A DNA stretch of 64,000 nt from Semisulcospira habei (GCA_036245525.1 BTPG01000002.1:162227376-162291375); one strand, 5' to 3'; shown: positions 10,565-23,034, numbered from the stretch's first letter. The notes: generated by a model not told the origin, from the letters alone. Translations and numbers: made by a program.

Positions 10565-13213
10565 TACTTACTTTACTTACTTACGCCTGTCACCCCTACC
10601 CGGGTATAGGCCGTCGACGAGAGACCTCCAGCAACTCCTGTCCTTTTCTTCTCCTTTCGATTCTACTCCAGGTGGTTCCCAGTCTTTTGATGTCTGCTTG
10701 GAGGTCTCGACGCCAGGAGTTTCTCGGCCTACCTCTTTTCCTCTTTCCCTGGGGGTTCCATGACAATGCCTGCCTAGTGATACTGGAAGCTGGCTTTCTC
10801 AGACTGTGACCGATCCATCCCCATCTTCTTCGTCCAATTTCATTCTCTGCTGTTATCTGCTCTGTTCTCTCCCAGAGTCTGACGTTGCTGATCTTCTCTG
10901 GCCAGTGGATTTTCAAAATTCTTCTAAGGTCTGTACTTTGTTGACTGTAGTTTTTGTCAATCTCCAAGTCTCTGCTCCATATAAGAGAACTGCTTTTACA
11001 TTGGAGTTGAAAATCCGGACTTTGGTGTGTTGTGACAGCTCTCTGGAACTCCACACTTTTTTCAACTGGAGAAAGGCTGCTCTGGCTTTACCAATTCGTG
11101 CTCTGACATCTACATCAGTGCCGCCTTTTTTGTCTATGATGCTCCCAAGATAGGTGAAGGACTCCACCTCCTCCAACGGGGTGCCAGCAAGCAAGACTGG
11201 TTCTTCCCTGGTTGCGTTCAGCCTCATTGTCTTTGTTTTCTGTTTGTGGATGGTGAGGCTCACTAGGGACGAGATGTCAGCAAGCCTCGTGCTCTTGTCC
11301 TGCATTTGTTGATGAGTGTGGGACAGTAATGCCAAGTCGTCTGCAAAATCGAGGTCGTCAAGCTGTGTCCACAGTGTCCACTGTATTCCACTTCGTCTGT
11401 GCTCTGTGGTCATCTTCATGACCCAGTCTATGGCCAGTAGGAAGAGGAATGGAGACAGCAGACACCCCTGCCTGACACCAGTTCTGACCTGGAGCTCCCT
11501 GGTGAACTGCCCTTCGTGGATCACGCGACATGTCATGCCATCGTAGCTGCTCTTGATCAGGCGGACGAGCTTTGTGGGTACACCGTAGTGTCGTAGGAGT
11601 TTCCACAGAGTCTCTTGGTCCACGCTGTCAAATGCTTTCTCATAATCCACAAAGTTGACGTACAGCGGGGAGCTCCACTCCAGAGACTGTTCCACGATGA
11701 TGCGGAGAGTGGCGATCTGGTCTGTACATGATCGGTTCTTCCTGAATCCTGCTTGCTGGTCTCTCAGCTGGGGGTCAATGGAGCTCTTCATTCTCTCTAG
11801 GATGATCCTGTTGAAGACCTTTCCTGGTACTGACAGCAAGGTGATTCCTCTGTAGTTGGAACACTTGCTGAGGTCGCCTTTCTTGGGAAGCTTGATTAGG
11901 TACCCTCCTTCCAGTCAGCCGGCATCACCTCCTCTTCCCAGATCTTTCCCAAACAGTGGGTACAGCATCTCCACCGTTGTCTCTAGGTCTGCTTTCAGAG
12001 ACTCCGCTGGGATGCCATCTGGCCCTGATGCTTTGCCGTTCTTCAAAAATGCTACTGCTCTTCTGATCTCTTCCCGGCTGGGTCTGTCACAGCTGATGGG
12101 TAGGTCGGTCTCTGCCGGCTGGATGTCTGGGGGGTCGGGTGGGCTAGGTCTGTTTAGTAACTCTTCAAAATACTCGGCCCATCTGTCGAGTTGGTCTGCT
12201 CTGTCTGCAATAGGCTTGCCTTCTTTGTCTTTTACTGGTCTTTCTGTATGTCCATACTTGCCCGACAGTCTTCTGGTAATGTCGTAGAGCTGTTTCATGT
12301 TGCCGCTGCCTGCTGCCTTTTCTGCCAGGCTGTCTGTGTAGGCCCTCTTGTCTGCCCTGATACTACTCTTCACCTCGCGGTTGGCTTCCGAGTATTCCTC
12401 CTGTGCCCTTACTTTGGCTGCTCTCGTGCGACTGTTGTTGACAACTGCTTTCTTCTGCTTCCTCACTTCTATCTTCTTCAAGGTCTGTGCCGACAGCCAG
12501 TCCTTGTGATGGTGTTTCCTGAACCCTACAGTGTCTTTGCAGGTTGAGTTCAGCGCCTCTCTAACTGCCTTCCACTGCTGCTCTGTGGTGACCGCCTCTT
12601 CATTTACTAGCTCCTGTAGCGCTTGAAACCGGTTGGACAGCACCAGTTTGAACTCTTCTCTAACTCCAATTTCTCTCAGGAGGCCTACATTATAGCGCTG
12701 TCTTCTTGTTGTCTCTGTGCGGCTTTTCTTTAGCTTAAGCTTCATTCTTAAGGTAAGCAGATGGTGTTTTGAGGCGACATCTGCTCCCCTCCTCACTCGA
12801 ACATCTTGAAGGGATCTTCTAAATTTCTTGCTAATGTAGATATGGCCTATTTGGTTCTCTGTTGTATGGTCAGGTGAGACCCAAGTTGCTTTGTGTATTC
12901 TTCTGTGTGGGAAGATGCTGCCTCCAATGACAAGTCGGTTTAGAGCACAAAAGTCTACAAACCTCTCCCCGTTCTCACTCATCTCCGAGCCTAGTCCCTG
13001 TCTCCCCATCACCTCTTCGTATCCGTTGTTGTCCTCCCCTATTTTGGCATTAAAATCGCCCATGACGATGGTGATGTCTCGCTCCGCACATTTGTCCATG
13101 GCACTCTGGAGTCGGTCGTAGAACTCTTGTTTCTCTTCCTCGTCACTGTCATTAGTGGGCGCATAACACTGGATGATGTTCAGCTTGAGCTTTTTCTTGG
13201 TTCTAACGGCTTT
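10565..13213 (-). mobile_element. RTE-like LINE copy A, 5'-truncated, TSD AAGTATGCAT
   Basis: A minus-strand non-LTR retrotransposon of about 2.65 kb. Its 3' end is a TAAG-type short tandem tail (10565-10583 on the + strand as ACTTACTT). The 5' end is truncated within the endonuclease domain. The 10-bp duplication AAGTATGCAT flanks it at 10555-10564 and 13214-13223. It is about 95% or more identical by eye to copy B (28203-31029). Confidence 0.88.
10585..13207 (-). pseudogene. endonuclease-reverse transcriptase ORF of RTE-like LINE A
   Basis: On the minus strand the ORF begins inside an AP-endonuclease domain: RTKKKLKLNIIQCYAPTND, then ITIVMGDFNAKIG and NGERFVDFCALNRLVIGG. The SDHHLL motif of the endonuclease has become SKHHLL. 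It continues with a linker, then the RT (GPDGIPAESLK, QQAGFRKNRSCTDQIATLR, GVRQGCLLSPFLF, catalytic FADD in LDDLDFADDLALL). The C-terminal domain carries [18 protein letters not shown] and [13 protein letters not shown]. Frameshifts near 11900 and 10920-11050 split it into three open pieces. Confidence 0.88.
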
Positions 13214-13229
13214 AAGTATGCATATTGAG

Positions 13230-15610
13230 CATAAAAAGTTGTGATCATTTCATTAATTTCAATGTAACCCATCCATTTAGTTGTAAATATTTTTAACTGG
13301 CTGGTCTTTTAGGTGATATTTTACCTAGCGTAAGGTCTCCCCTTTTCCTTTCATTTATTTTCATCTAGAAATGTGTAAATATGAATATGCGTGAAGTTTA
13401 ATGGTTCCTAATAGCCAAAAGAATGTTATCAAATACTTAGTTTCCACATGTGGAACACGAAATCTCCACTTCCACCTTCCGCAACGTTCAATTTTTTTTT
13501 TTATGGCCGTCTTTAAATCTTATATTGTTCTGGCTACCAATAAGTGAGCTGTCAAGAGCTAGGCAGCATGTAGTTTTCAGAGTTTGGTGTACAGGGGCAT
13601 GTCTTCTGGTCAGAACTGCCAGCAGACCGCTTCTCTGTATGGACATGTTTGGAGAATGTGCTAAGGAGACTGATTCGACGCCAAATTCGGATAGGGCTGT
13701 TTCCGCATGACCCAGTCTCACAAGGTGAGTCAGTCCAGCAGGGTCCTTACGGTGTGTGAACATTTGTGAAAGTTTTTCAAAAATGACAAGGTTTTTTCAG
13801 GGCCCTGGAAAGTCTGTCAATTTCAGTCCTTTTCCTTAAAGTCTCTGAAAGTTTGTAAAAATGACAACGTACTGGCAAACTTTTGTCTACTTCTTTTTTT
13901 TTTTCTCCCCCAATTTGTGACTATTCCATTGCAAACGATCATGCTGACGCTTGTTGCAAGTGATCTATATTTAGCTCTGATCATAAAGTGACTGCATGGC
14001 CTTTCTGCTGAACATTCTGATTGGTTGTTTACGCTTCTACCGAAGTCCGCCATTCGCTAAGCGTTCTTTTATTTTGATACCTCTTCATGCATTAGGCACG
14101 GAAGCTTCAAATAATTGCTGATACAGAATGATCTGATTAAAGTGTCTAAACCTTCAGGCTTCAATTTGGGTTTGTGAAACGTTTCTGCTTTTCTGTATGG
14201 ACCCAGTCCAGAGTAATCATTGCGTAGATGAAAGATGGTGGCCTGGCTCTCACTGTTCAGCTTGTTGATGTCATCTGCCCACGGGCTGCACCCGCGGGCC
14301 ATTCTGCTGTTGCCAATCACTTTGTTGTTGTAGTGTCTCCATTCCCAGCTAGTCCAGAATGCACTGGAATCCACTGCAACACTATTTTGTGGACAGGGCA
14401 TCCAGTCTATCTTGAAGCTTCCTGGTGAGATTAGTGGATCAAGCTGCTGCCTTTCCCTAGCTAGTGCTCTGCTGCTGTGTTGAGCACCTGCAGATCTGTA
14501 TGCTAGCTGGAGCTGCTGCCGCCAGCTGGTAAGGAGAGGGAGGTAGTAGTGCGGTCTGCACAACAGATGTACACGCCACTTCCTTCATTCCGCACGGCAT
14601 CTTGTGTGGTATCACAGCTGCTGTGAGGGTAGCGCTTGTGCACAACCTCCAGCATGATGGCTTTGTGTAGAGCCGCGACCTTTGGCAAAGAGTGCTGGAA
14701 CATTGTTTATGTTGTCTTGAAGGCTCTTTCGAGATGTCCAAGTATCTGAAGGGAGCTGTTCACACATCTTTGGGCTTGGTTCCAGGACGTCAGTGTTAGC
14801 CCCTTGCAGGACCTTAAGTTGGCGGTTCAGACTTGGGCGTTTCTGACGGTTCTTGGTCTGCTCGTGTAGTCTCCCATGCTGTCGGTGTTTATTAAGTCTC
14901 TTCATCGTGTGTGCTGTTCTGCATTCCAGTGGCTGCAATGTCATCCATTTCCTAAATTGGGGTGCTCCAGATGGCTCTAAGAATGTCACTGTATCATGAG
15001 AATGACCCATGTTCTGCATCTTGTCATGCCTGGCTTTTGGGTTTTGCAGGCAGTGTTTCATGTTGTCGATGTATCTTGGTACCGCACAACTGGTCTGACC
15101 GAGCAGGTGTTTGCTTGTGCCAGGATGCTGTAATTTGCGCCAATGTGGTCCCCACCAGTTTCTTCATCAGAGACTTTTTTTTGCAGCTCTAGCTTCCGTG
15201 TCTTCGATGTGAGGCCTCCACGTGAATCCAGTAATTTATTTGTTGCCAGTAAAGTTGGCCTGTCTGTTTTTGGTACTGGAAGGTCTCCAGTTTTGAGGTG
15301 ACCTCTTCCGTCTGATTGAAAGAGATGGTCTAGCTCAGTTTGAGTGGCCTCTTTCAGTCCAGCTGATGATTCTATTGGCAGGATCCTGGATTCTGGAGGA
15401 AGATATGTTCTGCTGCGCTCCACACTGCAAAGTCATCCGCATGGAGGATGTCCGAGACGAACCTTGGTACTGTTGTACTGATGTCATTAATGTAGACCAA
15501 AAACAGCATCTCCCTGAGGTACACCTTCCCCGAGTTTGACAAGAGTGCTGAATGTGCAGACGGTAGAAGCTTCAGCAGCAGCCCCTGTTAAGCATGCCTT
15601 AAATAAAAAG
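13230..15610 (-). pseudogene. decayed LINE with RT and RNase H domains
   Basis: Fragments of one element can be read on the minus strand in shifting frames. They are RT block 4 GVPQGD and YINDISTTVPRFVS near 15480-15560, an ADD catalytic box as LHADDFAVWSAAEH near 15440, thumb-like text near 15060-15400, and an RNase H-like stretch (RYPHSSCDTTQDAVRNEGSG, then TTTSLSLPAGGSSSS) near 14500-14640. The C-terminal tail is THLVRLGHAETALSEFGVE near 13700. The RNase H domain places it among I/Nimb-type LINEs. It has many stops and frameshifts and no boundaries I can fix. Confidence 0.6.
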
Positions 15611-16329
15611 AATTACAATTAAATTGATGGGTCACTACTTGGGGGTAGGGATACAAAATCAACCACTGTGGCACTCACAGTGATCACAGCATCACCTAGT
15701 CAAGTTTATAATAATTGTGACATCCTGTTTTAATGATGTAAGCCTGAAAATGGACTGTCAGTGCTATAGAAAATGTCTGAAGGCATCTGACACATTATTT
15801 TTGTCTTTTTTTGCGATTTTGTGGAAATGGTTGTTTACTGGGTGCACAAATACCTTCACTATGAGCCAGAGATTCAATATTTTTTCATTCTGTTTTTTTG
15901 CAGAGGATGCAGAAGGTGTGCCTTGACATAATATTGCCTGATCTGGGCTTCTGGAATGAATTCTGATATATTTAGAGGAAAATGTTTCTCAACCTCATTT
16001 TAGCACTTGCGAAGAGCGTGAATGGGGGTACCCTTGCGCCATCGGCTATATCTCTGGTGTGTTCCTAAGGATTTTCGGGGAACATGGCTTACACATCTCA
16101 GGACATACTAAGGAACACTTTGAAACCCATCTTATCGAGTACTGGGGGGGGGGGGGGGGGGGGGGGGGGTGCACGGTAGAACTTCCTAGCTTATGGACTA
16201 TCAGTATTGACAGTCAGTACTGACATCTCGATATCGGGTACATAGCTATGATTGTGGCACTCCTGGTAATCTCTCTCATTTTTTCCTGGTTACAACCGGA
16301 ACTCGGGACCCGTCTGAAAATATACACCA
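15611..16329. other. no gene seen; poly-G tract 16143-16170
   Basis: AT-rich sequence without coding similarity. It contains an uninterrupted run of about 27 G. Confidence 0.4.
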
Positions 16330-16392
16330 CAAGAGGCATAGATCCTCATGAGCCCCCGCAATTGCGGGGGCTCATGAGGACCTACGCCTCTT
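16330..16392. mobile_element. palindrome family P3 hairpin
   Basis: An inverted repeat with arms CAAGAGGCATAGATCCTCAT and GAGCCCCCGC around a central AATT. One base is changed in the right arm (GGACCTACGC for GGATCTATGC). The same arms recur at 18.6, 39.3, 42.97 and 43.4 kb. The element ends (TTAA in better copies) are not clear here. Confidence 0.75.
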
Positions 16393-17021
16393 GCAGATGG
16401 ACTCATGTGCTTCGTCGATAAAGTTCAGCGATGAATGTTTAGTTTGGAGTGGGGTTTACCGGCATTGTGGAGAGCATTTCAAATCTTTTTTTGAGAATGC
16501 ATTACGACACCTCTGTCAGTGGATCTGCAAACGGACAATTCATAACAGAACACCATTTTTTGGTTCAGGCTTGACGAAGGCAGGTTGAAAAGAAGGGTTA
16601 GCGTTAGGCACTAGTATGATTTTCCAGTTCTCTGAAGATTTGTATGGCGCGTTCAGTCGTTTCTGAGAAATTGATAAAATGCTTCACGGCGTCATGAATG
16701 CGCCGGTGTGTCGTTTAGCTGATAATGTATGGCGGATGACGAACGTGTGTTTGCATGCGATTTTTTATTTTATTTTGTGAAGCCAAAGCCCGACAAGTTT
16801 CAAAGTCTGGTTGGACCGAATAAAAGAATTTGAATTTGAATGTTTCGGACGGGCCGGTGTGATGAAAGTGAAACGGGTTAAAAACGGCGGGGACGGTGTA
16901 GTGATCAAGACCGTACCACCGGCCACCGGAGACAGATGACCTGCTAAATGTAGTGCTTGTGATTAGCTATGCACCTTTTTGCCAGGTGCAAAGCGAATCT
17001 AGCGGCACTACCTTTAAAGGC
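16393..17021. other. no gene seen; possible retroelement tail near 16775-16840
   Basis: The stretch ending AATAAAAGAATTTGAATTTGAA looks like a short tandem (TTTGAA) tail of an old SINE or LINE. Nothing else is supported. Confidence 0.35.
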
Positions 17022-17401
17022 CCACTGTTTTACCGCCATAACTGTTCAAAGATACACTTCTGTAACAGATTGTTACGCCGGAAACGCCGCTACACACAGG
17101 TCTAGTCAACTTATGGTCCATTTAGACACAGGACAATCCAGTTCATCACACGTCATCTTAATGTCAAGTAATTGACAATGACTTCACTCCGTTCTATAAA
17201 TACTACGCTTTCAGTACGAGAAACAGCTATATGGATTGCCACGCCGTAACGGCTGCGCAGAATAAATAAGTGCGATTATGCGTGTGCTTTTGCTGGAGTG
17301 TCCCAACTGCTGTTAAAGTTCATTAGGTGTGTCGACAAGGCATAATAAACAAAAAATGGTGCTGCAGTGTGTCTTCAGATTTATGCGTAATGGTACTTTA
17401 A
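17022..17401. repeat. dispersed repeat, paralogue of 35995-36649
   Basis: Shared blocks include AACTGTTCAAAG, ACACTTCTGTAACAG, CTACACACAGG, GACAATGAC.TCACTCCGTTCT, GAGAAACAGC, GTGCGATTATGCGTGTGCTT and GTGTGTCGACAAGGCATAA. The copy at 36 kb carries a P1 element where this one has a single TTAA (17158-17161), so this is the empty allele of that insertion. Both copies end at a TTAA where another palindromic element starts (P2 here, P3 there). Confidence 0.7.
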
Positions 17402-17611
17402 CTCATTCTACCCCAGACACACCACAGCAAGATAAGAATCGACCATGATAGTTCAAGTGTGATGCCAGAATAGCTTGGCGCCTATGGGCGCCAAGCTATT
17501 CTGGCATCACCCTTGAACTATCATGGTCGATATGTGTCCTGCACTGCCATGCAGTCTTCAGAGGACAACGGAAAAATTTAAGGATTTCGGTGTTGGGGTA
17601 GAATGAGTTAA
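17398..17611. mobile_element. MITE family P2, complete, TTAA ends
   Basis: 214 bp from TTAA to TTAA with terminal inverted repeats TTAACTCATTCTACCCC and its reverse complement. In the middle is a hairpin whose arms read ATCGACCATGATAGTTCAAG, then TGATGCCAGAATAGCTTGGC. The inner arms are near-perfect complements. There is no coding capacity. The TTAA boundary suggests a piggyBac-type mobiliser. Confidence 0.8.
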
Positions 17612-17970
17612 ATTGTCAGGGGTGAACATCGTCAACATATGGCACAAACCGTACAGACTGAATAACTCTTTATGACAGGGTCCCACACGTTATGAAGGTC
17701 AAAGATTCAAAGATTATATTTCCTTTATCCTGTTCGGGGGTGGGGTGAGGGGGTCGGGTGGGGGTGGGGCGCTATGGAGGAAAGATATCGCTTACAAGTT
17801 CGATGCAAAGTCCCTGATGCACTGTCACCTTACGTGCACCGCGTTATGTGTCAAACGGTCGTGTCGTTAATAAGCAGTAAAAATAAGCGTACAATATGAT
17901 ACGGGTGTGTATGACAGTGACGATTACAAGGGCCATGCAATCGCATACCATCGCACTGACTCGCAATGTT
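17612..17970. other. no gene seen
   Basis: GC-richer spacer with a G-rich tract (17738-17770). No feature supported. Confidence 0.35.
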
Positions 17971-18215
17971 TTAACCCCTTACAGGCCACTGGACGTATAT
18001 TCTGTCTTTTTTTTTTTCTTTTAAACAATCAGTCTTGTGTTCATTTAAAGAGCAAAAGCGGCCGCAAACGTCCGAGGAGTATGAATACGCACTGCCGGGT
18101 CTCAGCAAAAGGTATAGATCTACATCAGTGAGTCCCCGCAGTCGCGGTGTTCATGAGGATCTATGCTTCTTGCATTTGGATCGTGTTCACTGTATCTCGG
18201 CGGTCAAAAGGTTAA
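17971..18215. mobile_element. MITE family P3, TTAA ends
   Basis: 245 bp from TTAACCCCTT to AAAAGGTTAA, with a decayed central hairpin (GGTATAGATCTACAT / CATGAGGATCTATGCTTC). The left end GGCCACTGG and right end CGGCGGTC fit the P3 ends seen at 36646-36843. Confidence 0.65.
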
Positions 18216-18598
18216 CGGAGTCCGCAGATTTTGATAACTACTAGAACTAAACGCGCGTATCGTTCTCTTCACAGTTGTCGGCCTCGACGGTACCGGCTTT
18301 GTGCTGTACACTGGCCTACCGACTTGTACAGATGAGCTTGCCTATCAGCTGTTATCGATCAGCTGTCAAAAAAAAAAAATAAATAAAAAAAAAATAAAGC
18401 TTTCTGTTTGCAGAGATGAAGAAGAACTGAACCGCTGCAGTTCTGTCAAATAATTAGTCTTGAACAAAGACTTCTCTTCTGTGTGTTTTGTGTTGTGCTG
18501 TGTAGTGTCAAGGCCACGAGAGAGAGACACAGACAAAGAATTTCGGATCACACCAAGCGAGGTGACTAGGCACTCACTGGTCTACACCAATCTATCTG
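18216..18598. other. no gene seen; A-rich tract 18369-18397
   Basis: Low-complexity A/T-rich run and unremarkable sequence. Nothing supported. Confidence 0.35.
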
Positions 18599-18665
18599 CA
18601 AGAGGCATAGATTCTCACGCGCCCTTGTACGTGTAGGGGCTCGTGAGAATCTATGCCTCCTGCGT
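18599..18665. mobile_element. palindrome family P3 hairpin
   Basis: Arms GCAAGAGGCATAGATTCTCA and TGAGAATCTATGCCTCCTGC around a diverged centre. Same family as 16330-16392. Outer element ends are not recognised. Confidence 0.7.
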
Positions 18666-19927
18666 ACGCATGCGGATTTGACTTCTGAGTGCATCCTCAA
18701 TTTGAGTGGCGTTATACGGGCTTGGTTTACTAGGGACAACGCGCCTGCTGGCTGGCTCACTCTTCCAGCTTTGTTTATCTCACGCGGGTGGGCGGCGTGT
18801 CGCCTTGGCAACGCGCGTGCGAAACCACTACGTCAGCGGAAGCTGCGCAATGGCACTTCACACAGTCAGCTGTTCAAGCAGACGACAATCTATTGTTTAC
18901 AAATGTTTACCGGGACAGATGCAATATATGCACTACCGCACTTGACTGACATCTCTCTCTCTCTTGTACCGGCACACACACACACACACACACACACCAC
19001 ACACACACACACACATTGTCACGGCACCGCGGGGTTGCCGGGGCGGACTACTACACACCCAATACCGCCTGAATTAGTTCAAAGCATGCCACACATATTT
19101 CTCTCCTAGTACAGATGGGGATTGGTTCTATTCAGTCCAGTGGCGGGAAACCCCAAAAGGAGTGTCCCATTGGGACCGTGACTGCTATTTCATACACTCC
19201 AACCTGGCGACACACCACAGTGCCCGCGATGGCGTTCCTATTGAAAATCAGTCCAAAAAGCACGGTGTTGGCCGCTTCAGACCATCCGGCTCCTGTCTCC
19301 ACACACACACACACACAAACCACACACACACACACGGTACCGTCACTGACACGTACACTCACACACACAGCCGTTGGGTCTAACTTTCATCAGTTTTGGT
19401 CAGCCTCCAGGACAGCGCGATGTCAGCATGTACACTGAGCAATTGAGTGACAAACGAATGTCAGTCGCCTATATATGCTGCCTGTGTCACTGGTATGACG
19501 ATTTTTTGCGGGGCTTGTTTTTGGTCAATGAAGAAATTCTATGTCACTGACGCCTATGGCACCGCCGTCAATGAGTAACATTTCGACTGCCACAAATAAC
19601 AACGCAAATTCAGCCGTGATGGCACCTTCGCTGCTGAGGGAGTGGTCAGCCTCCTTCATATGACCAGTCATATTAGACCAGTAAGCAACAATCCTCGGGC
19701 CGACCTCTGCCGTGGGCATGCCCACGGTCCTGCCGGCCTGGTCGGACCAACTACGGCTATGGTCGGCCCGAATACCTTGTGCTCACTGACGCATAGTCAG
19801 TGCAACTGTTGAAATAAAATGTTTTGGAAACTGACTCTATGAGCCACAATAAGGTAGGGGCAGGTGGAGATGAGATTGGGATGGTTGAGGTTTGGAGGAG
19901 GGTTGGCTGGGTGTGTGGAAGAGGTTA
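18666..19927. other. no gene seen; CA microsatellites
   Basis: CA/AC runs at about 18972-19016 and 19299-19376 and a small palindrome around GTGGGCATGCCCAC (about 19712-19725). No host coding sequence is supported. Confidence 0.4.
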
Positions 19928-20135
19928 TTAACCCTTTTCATCCTGACACTATTGCTTGAAATGACTGATATAGTTCAAGGGTGGTGCCAGAATAGCTTGT
20001 CGCCTCAGCGCCAAGCTATTCTGGCACCACCCTTGAACTAAAATGGTTGATCAATCTCTTAATCTGTAATGTAGCCTTCACAGGACAATAAGCACATGTA
20101 AAGAAATTCAGCCGCTTCAGGGTGCAATGGGTTAA
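19928..20135. mobile_element. MITE family P2 variant, TTAA ends
   Basis: 208 bp from TTAACCCTTTTCATCC to GGTGCAATGGGTTAA. The central hairpin arms are TAGTTCAAGGGTGGTGCCAG and CTGGCACCACCCTTGAACTA. The left end has CCC after TTAA, unlike the TCATTCTACCCC type of P2, so the P1 and P2 end types intergrade. Confidence 0.75.
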
Positions 20136-20662
20136 TTGGAACTGAGTGGGGTCAGTACCTACAATCCAACACTGACAACCGTGAAACGTGGGAAACTGAA
20201 CACAAAAATTGCGTCTTTGAGTGCTAAATTATAATCAGTCCTCAATTAAAAACTAGTTCTCACTTCTCAGTATGGCACTTTGTTCTTCAGAAAAGGGGGG
20301 GGGGGGAGTGAAGGGGAGGAGGGCACTCAGTGACCGTTTTACCAGTGGGAGGGTTACAAAGTAAAGTAGGTAAAAGCACTATCAGGGGAGAGATGTGTGC
20401 ATGATCGACCAATGATCATAGATCTACTTTGGTCAAAACACAACAACAAACAAACAAAAAAGGATAGGAAAGTTTACCAGTGATTCGTCATAGGCCGCTA
20501 GTACAATTTGATGTTGCCTACTGCATGTATGGTGTACCAAGCTAAATGTCGGTGGAGAGACTGAGTCATTTCACTTCTGGAATGTAGGTCTGCAGCGTAT
20601 ATCAAGTAGCCTACTTATCGCTCGCGTGTACGCCGGCCTCTCCCTTCCAACACCGTTTCATC
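20136..20662. other. no gene seen
   Basis: Contains a short poly-G (20297-20307). Nothing supported. Confidence 0.35.
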
Positions 20663-20732
20663 ACACTAGTTGTCTCCCTCGATTCGCTACGCTGACCAGC
20701 GTAGAGAAACGAGGGAGACATCCAGTGTGCAC
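20663..20732. mobile_element. palindrome family P5 hairpin
   Basis: Arms CACACTAGTTGTCTCCCTCG and CGAGGGAGACATCCAGTGTG around GATTCGCTACGCTGACCAGCG. Three other copies (26859, 40562, 45771) share CACACTGGTTGTC..CCTCGATTC. It may belong to a larger element whose ends I cannot see. Confidence 0.75.
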
Positions 20733-21407
20733 ATCCTGACCACTGCCAGTTCTGTCCGCGCAGGTTCTGCTTCGGCCGTCCGCTTGGGGGGAGATGCTCA
20801 TCGCCGGGGCGCGGGGCACCAGGCTAACATGTTACGTAAGTGCAGCCTGAAGCATCGGTAATGCGTGCGTAGGCAATGCCGCAACGTGGCTATCTAGTCA
20901 GTATATGTCGGGCGATTTCACTTGCTGTCCACAGTGTTACAGTAAGAAATGCACAAGGCCCCACGCAAATGTTCACTATTCATAGGGTTGACATCACTCC
21001 GGCGGCACTGCCGACCGGCACTGAAAACTGAGGTTGTACGGCGACCGACGGACCGGCGCCCAGTGCGTCCGCGGAACGCGGCCTCAAGTTCAGTAACTGC
21101 CGCCTAACAACCGAAACTGAGTTAACTGACTTTAAGTCGATCTAAATGCAAGACTGATTCGAGACATACGATATAGCTGCTCACGAGCCCCGCACCATGC
21201 ACAATTTGTATCCATGTTTTTGGACGCCCACTCAGTGGGGCTCTTTGGTGTGGACTGACTGAAGTTGCGCGGCCCGACCTAGGCCGGCCTCCATGACTGA
21301 GACTTCGGAAGACGAGAAAAAATCTGTCGGCCACTGATTATAGCCCGGCAATGAAGGGGTTAACCGTGATTACTCGTTTGGCATCAGTCTTTAGGACGTG
21401 GGTATAA
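20733..21407. other. no gene seen
   Basis: GC-rich sequence. Open frames here are short and unlike any family known to me. Confidence 0.35.
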
Positions 21408-21575
21408 AGTTAACCCCGCGGACGCACTACCGTGAGCAGAGATGGATCGACGGCGCCAAGCTAATCTGTAACTGCCCTAGTATCATGGTCGACCCATCTC
21501 CTGTAACTGGTACAGTGCTAGGTGGCACCTCTAAAATTTGGGAAATGCCGCTGCCGCCTCGGAGTTACTAAAGTT
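21408..21575. mobile_element. MITE family P1, decayed
   Basis: Starts TTAACCC and holds AGATGGATCGACGGCGCCAA (left arm collapsed), GCGCCAAGCTAATCTG and ATCATGGTCGACCCATCTCC of the right arm, then ACCTCTAAAATTTGGGAAAT of the right flank. Most of the left hairpin arm is deleted. Confidence 0.55.
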
Positions 21576-22359
21576 TTGAGTGCGGCCGCGGCTCTCTGCC
21601 AACTACATCAGTACTGAACGGCCGACCTTTTTTTTAAAAACCTCGGCTTTTACAGATGGGAGGTATCGGACGGATGAGGGACTATAGCGGTACCTACCCT
21701 ACACATTTTTGGTATGACTGATTTACTGCATGTCAGTGAGTTATGCCACTTACGCCAGGCGCCACGGGACGACCAGCAAAAATAACACACGGACCGACTG
21801 ACGGACCCTGCTGAGTCAGTGTGTGTACTGGTTTGCGATTTTGGTTTGCCTGCAAATGATCCCGGTATGAGGTTGACCCCATTTTGGTGGATACGGTAAA
21901 AATGCTGACTGGCTGTGTAGTGCAAGTGTTCTGGTTTCCGGCGTTAGTAAGCAGGCAGCGACCGAAAGCACAGAGCTAGAAAAACATCACTAAGATAAAA
22001 AGAAATCATTGACCACGCCGCTCCCCCCCCCCCCCCACACACACACACATGTCGTGGGAAATACTATATCACACGCCTATATTCAGTCCATATATAGTCT
22101 ATTCCGTCTGTACTAAATATCATCAGTTTCACAAGGAGCAATATTTTGAACTATTTTGAACTGATATATATATATACGGATAGAGAGTTGACCGTCAGTA
22201 CTTGCGGGCTGGATCATACGAAATATTCGGGGGCCGGCGGACAACCAGTTTCTATCTAGATTTTTGGTCAGGAATTTAGTGTATCACTGAAATTCAGTCA
22301 AAGCCGTTCTCATTCGGCCGTCAGACACTGAAGGGTCCGTCGACGTTTAAAGTATGTGG
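21576..22359. other. no gene seen; poly-C/CA at 22022-22049
   Basis: Unremarkable sequence apart from a C run followed by CA repeats. Confidence 0.35.
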
Positions 22360-22489
22360 CTGCAACAGCAGGAGATCAGGCGCCAAACTAATCTGGCACT
22401 ATGACCCTTAGTGATCATGGTCAATCCATTTCCTGGAACTGGTAATAGTTGTTAGTGCTAAAATGCGGCCTTGTGGTTAAATGGGTTAA
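22360..22489. mobile_element. MITE family P1, right half
   Basis: GCAGGAGATC is followed at once by GGCGCCAAACTAATCTGGCA of the right arm, then GATCATGGTCAATCCATTTC and the right end TGTGGTTAAATGGGTTAA (TTAA 22486-22489). The left hairpin arm is deleted. Confidence 0.6.
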
Positions 22490-22735
22490 ACACGGCTTCA
22501 ACCCAGTGATCCGGCCGATGGCCATCTGCTAACCGTGCTTGTATCTTACGTGGATACAAATTTGACTGCGGCAGATTTGTCATCGGAACGACAGTCCTCT
22601 CACGTGACTGAAACCAAAATCACCGTAATTTATACCACTATATTCCAATAACGGCGGCTGGAAACTAGGGCAGCCATAAAATCAATACTCTGCCGTCAGA
22701 GGCGGATCTAGGGATGGGATGGGGCGGTCCAAAAT

Positions 22736-22866
22736 TACCCCCCCCCCCCCCAAAAAAAAAAAAAAAAAAAAAAAAGAAAGAAAGAAAGAAAGAAAATAAA
22801 TAAATAATAAATAATATAAATAAGAATAAATAAAAAATAAATAATAAATAAATAAATAAATAAATT
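22736..22866. repeat. low-complexity C, A and (TAAA)n tract
   Basis: A C run, an A run, then (GAAA)n and (TAAA)n repeats to 22866. Confidence 0.85.
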
Positions 22867-23034
22867 TTTTAACAAAATATGTATGAATGTTTTATATTCC
22901 TCCTTGGAAATATTTTAGACAGAAGTGTTAAAGTGACAAACAGTACGTGACTTCAATATTGTGAAAAACAGAGTCGTGAAACGCGAAAGACCAAATAAAT
23001 TTTCTTGTGATCCTTACAGGAAAACGTTCTGTCA

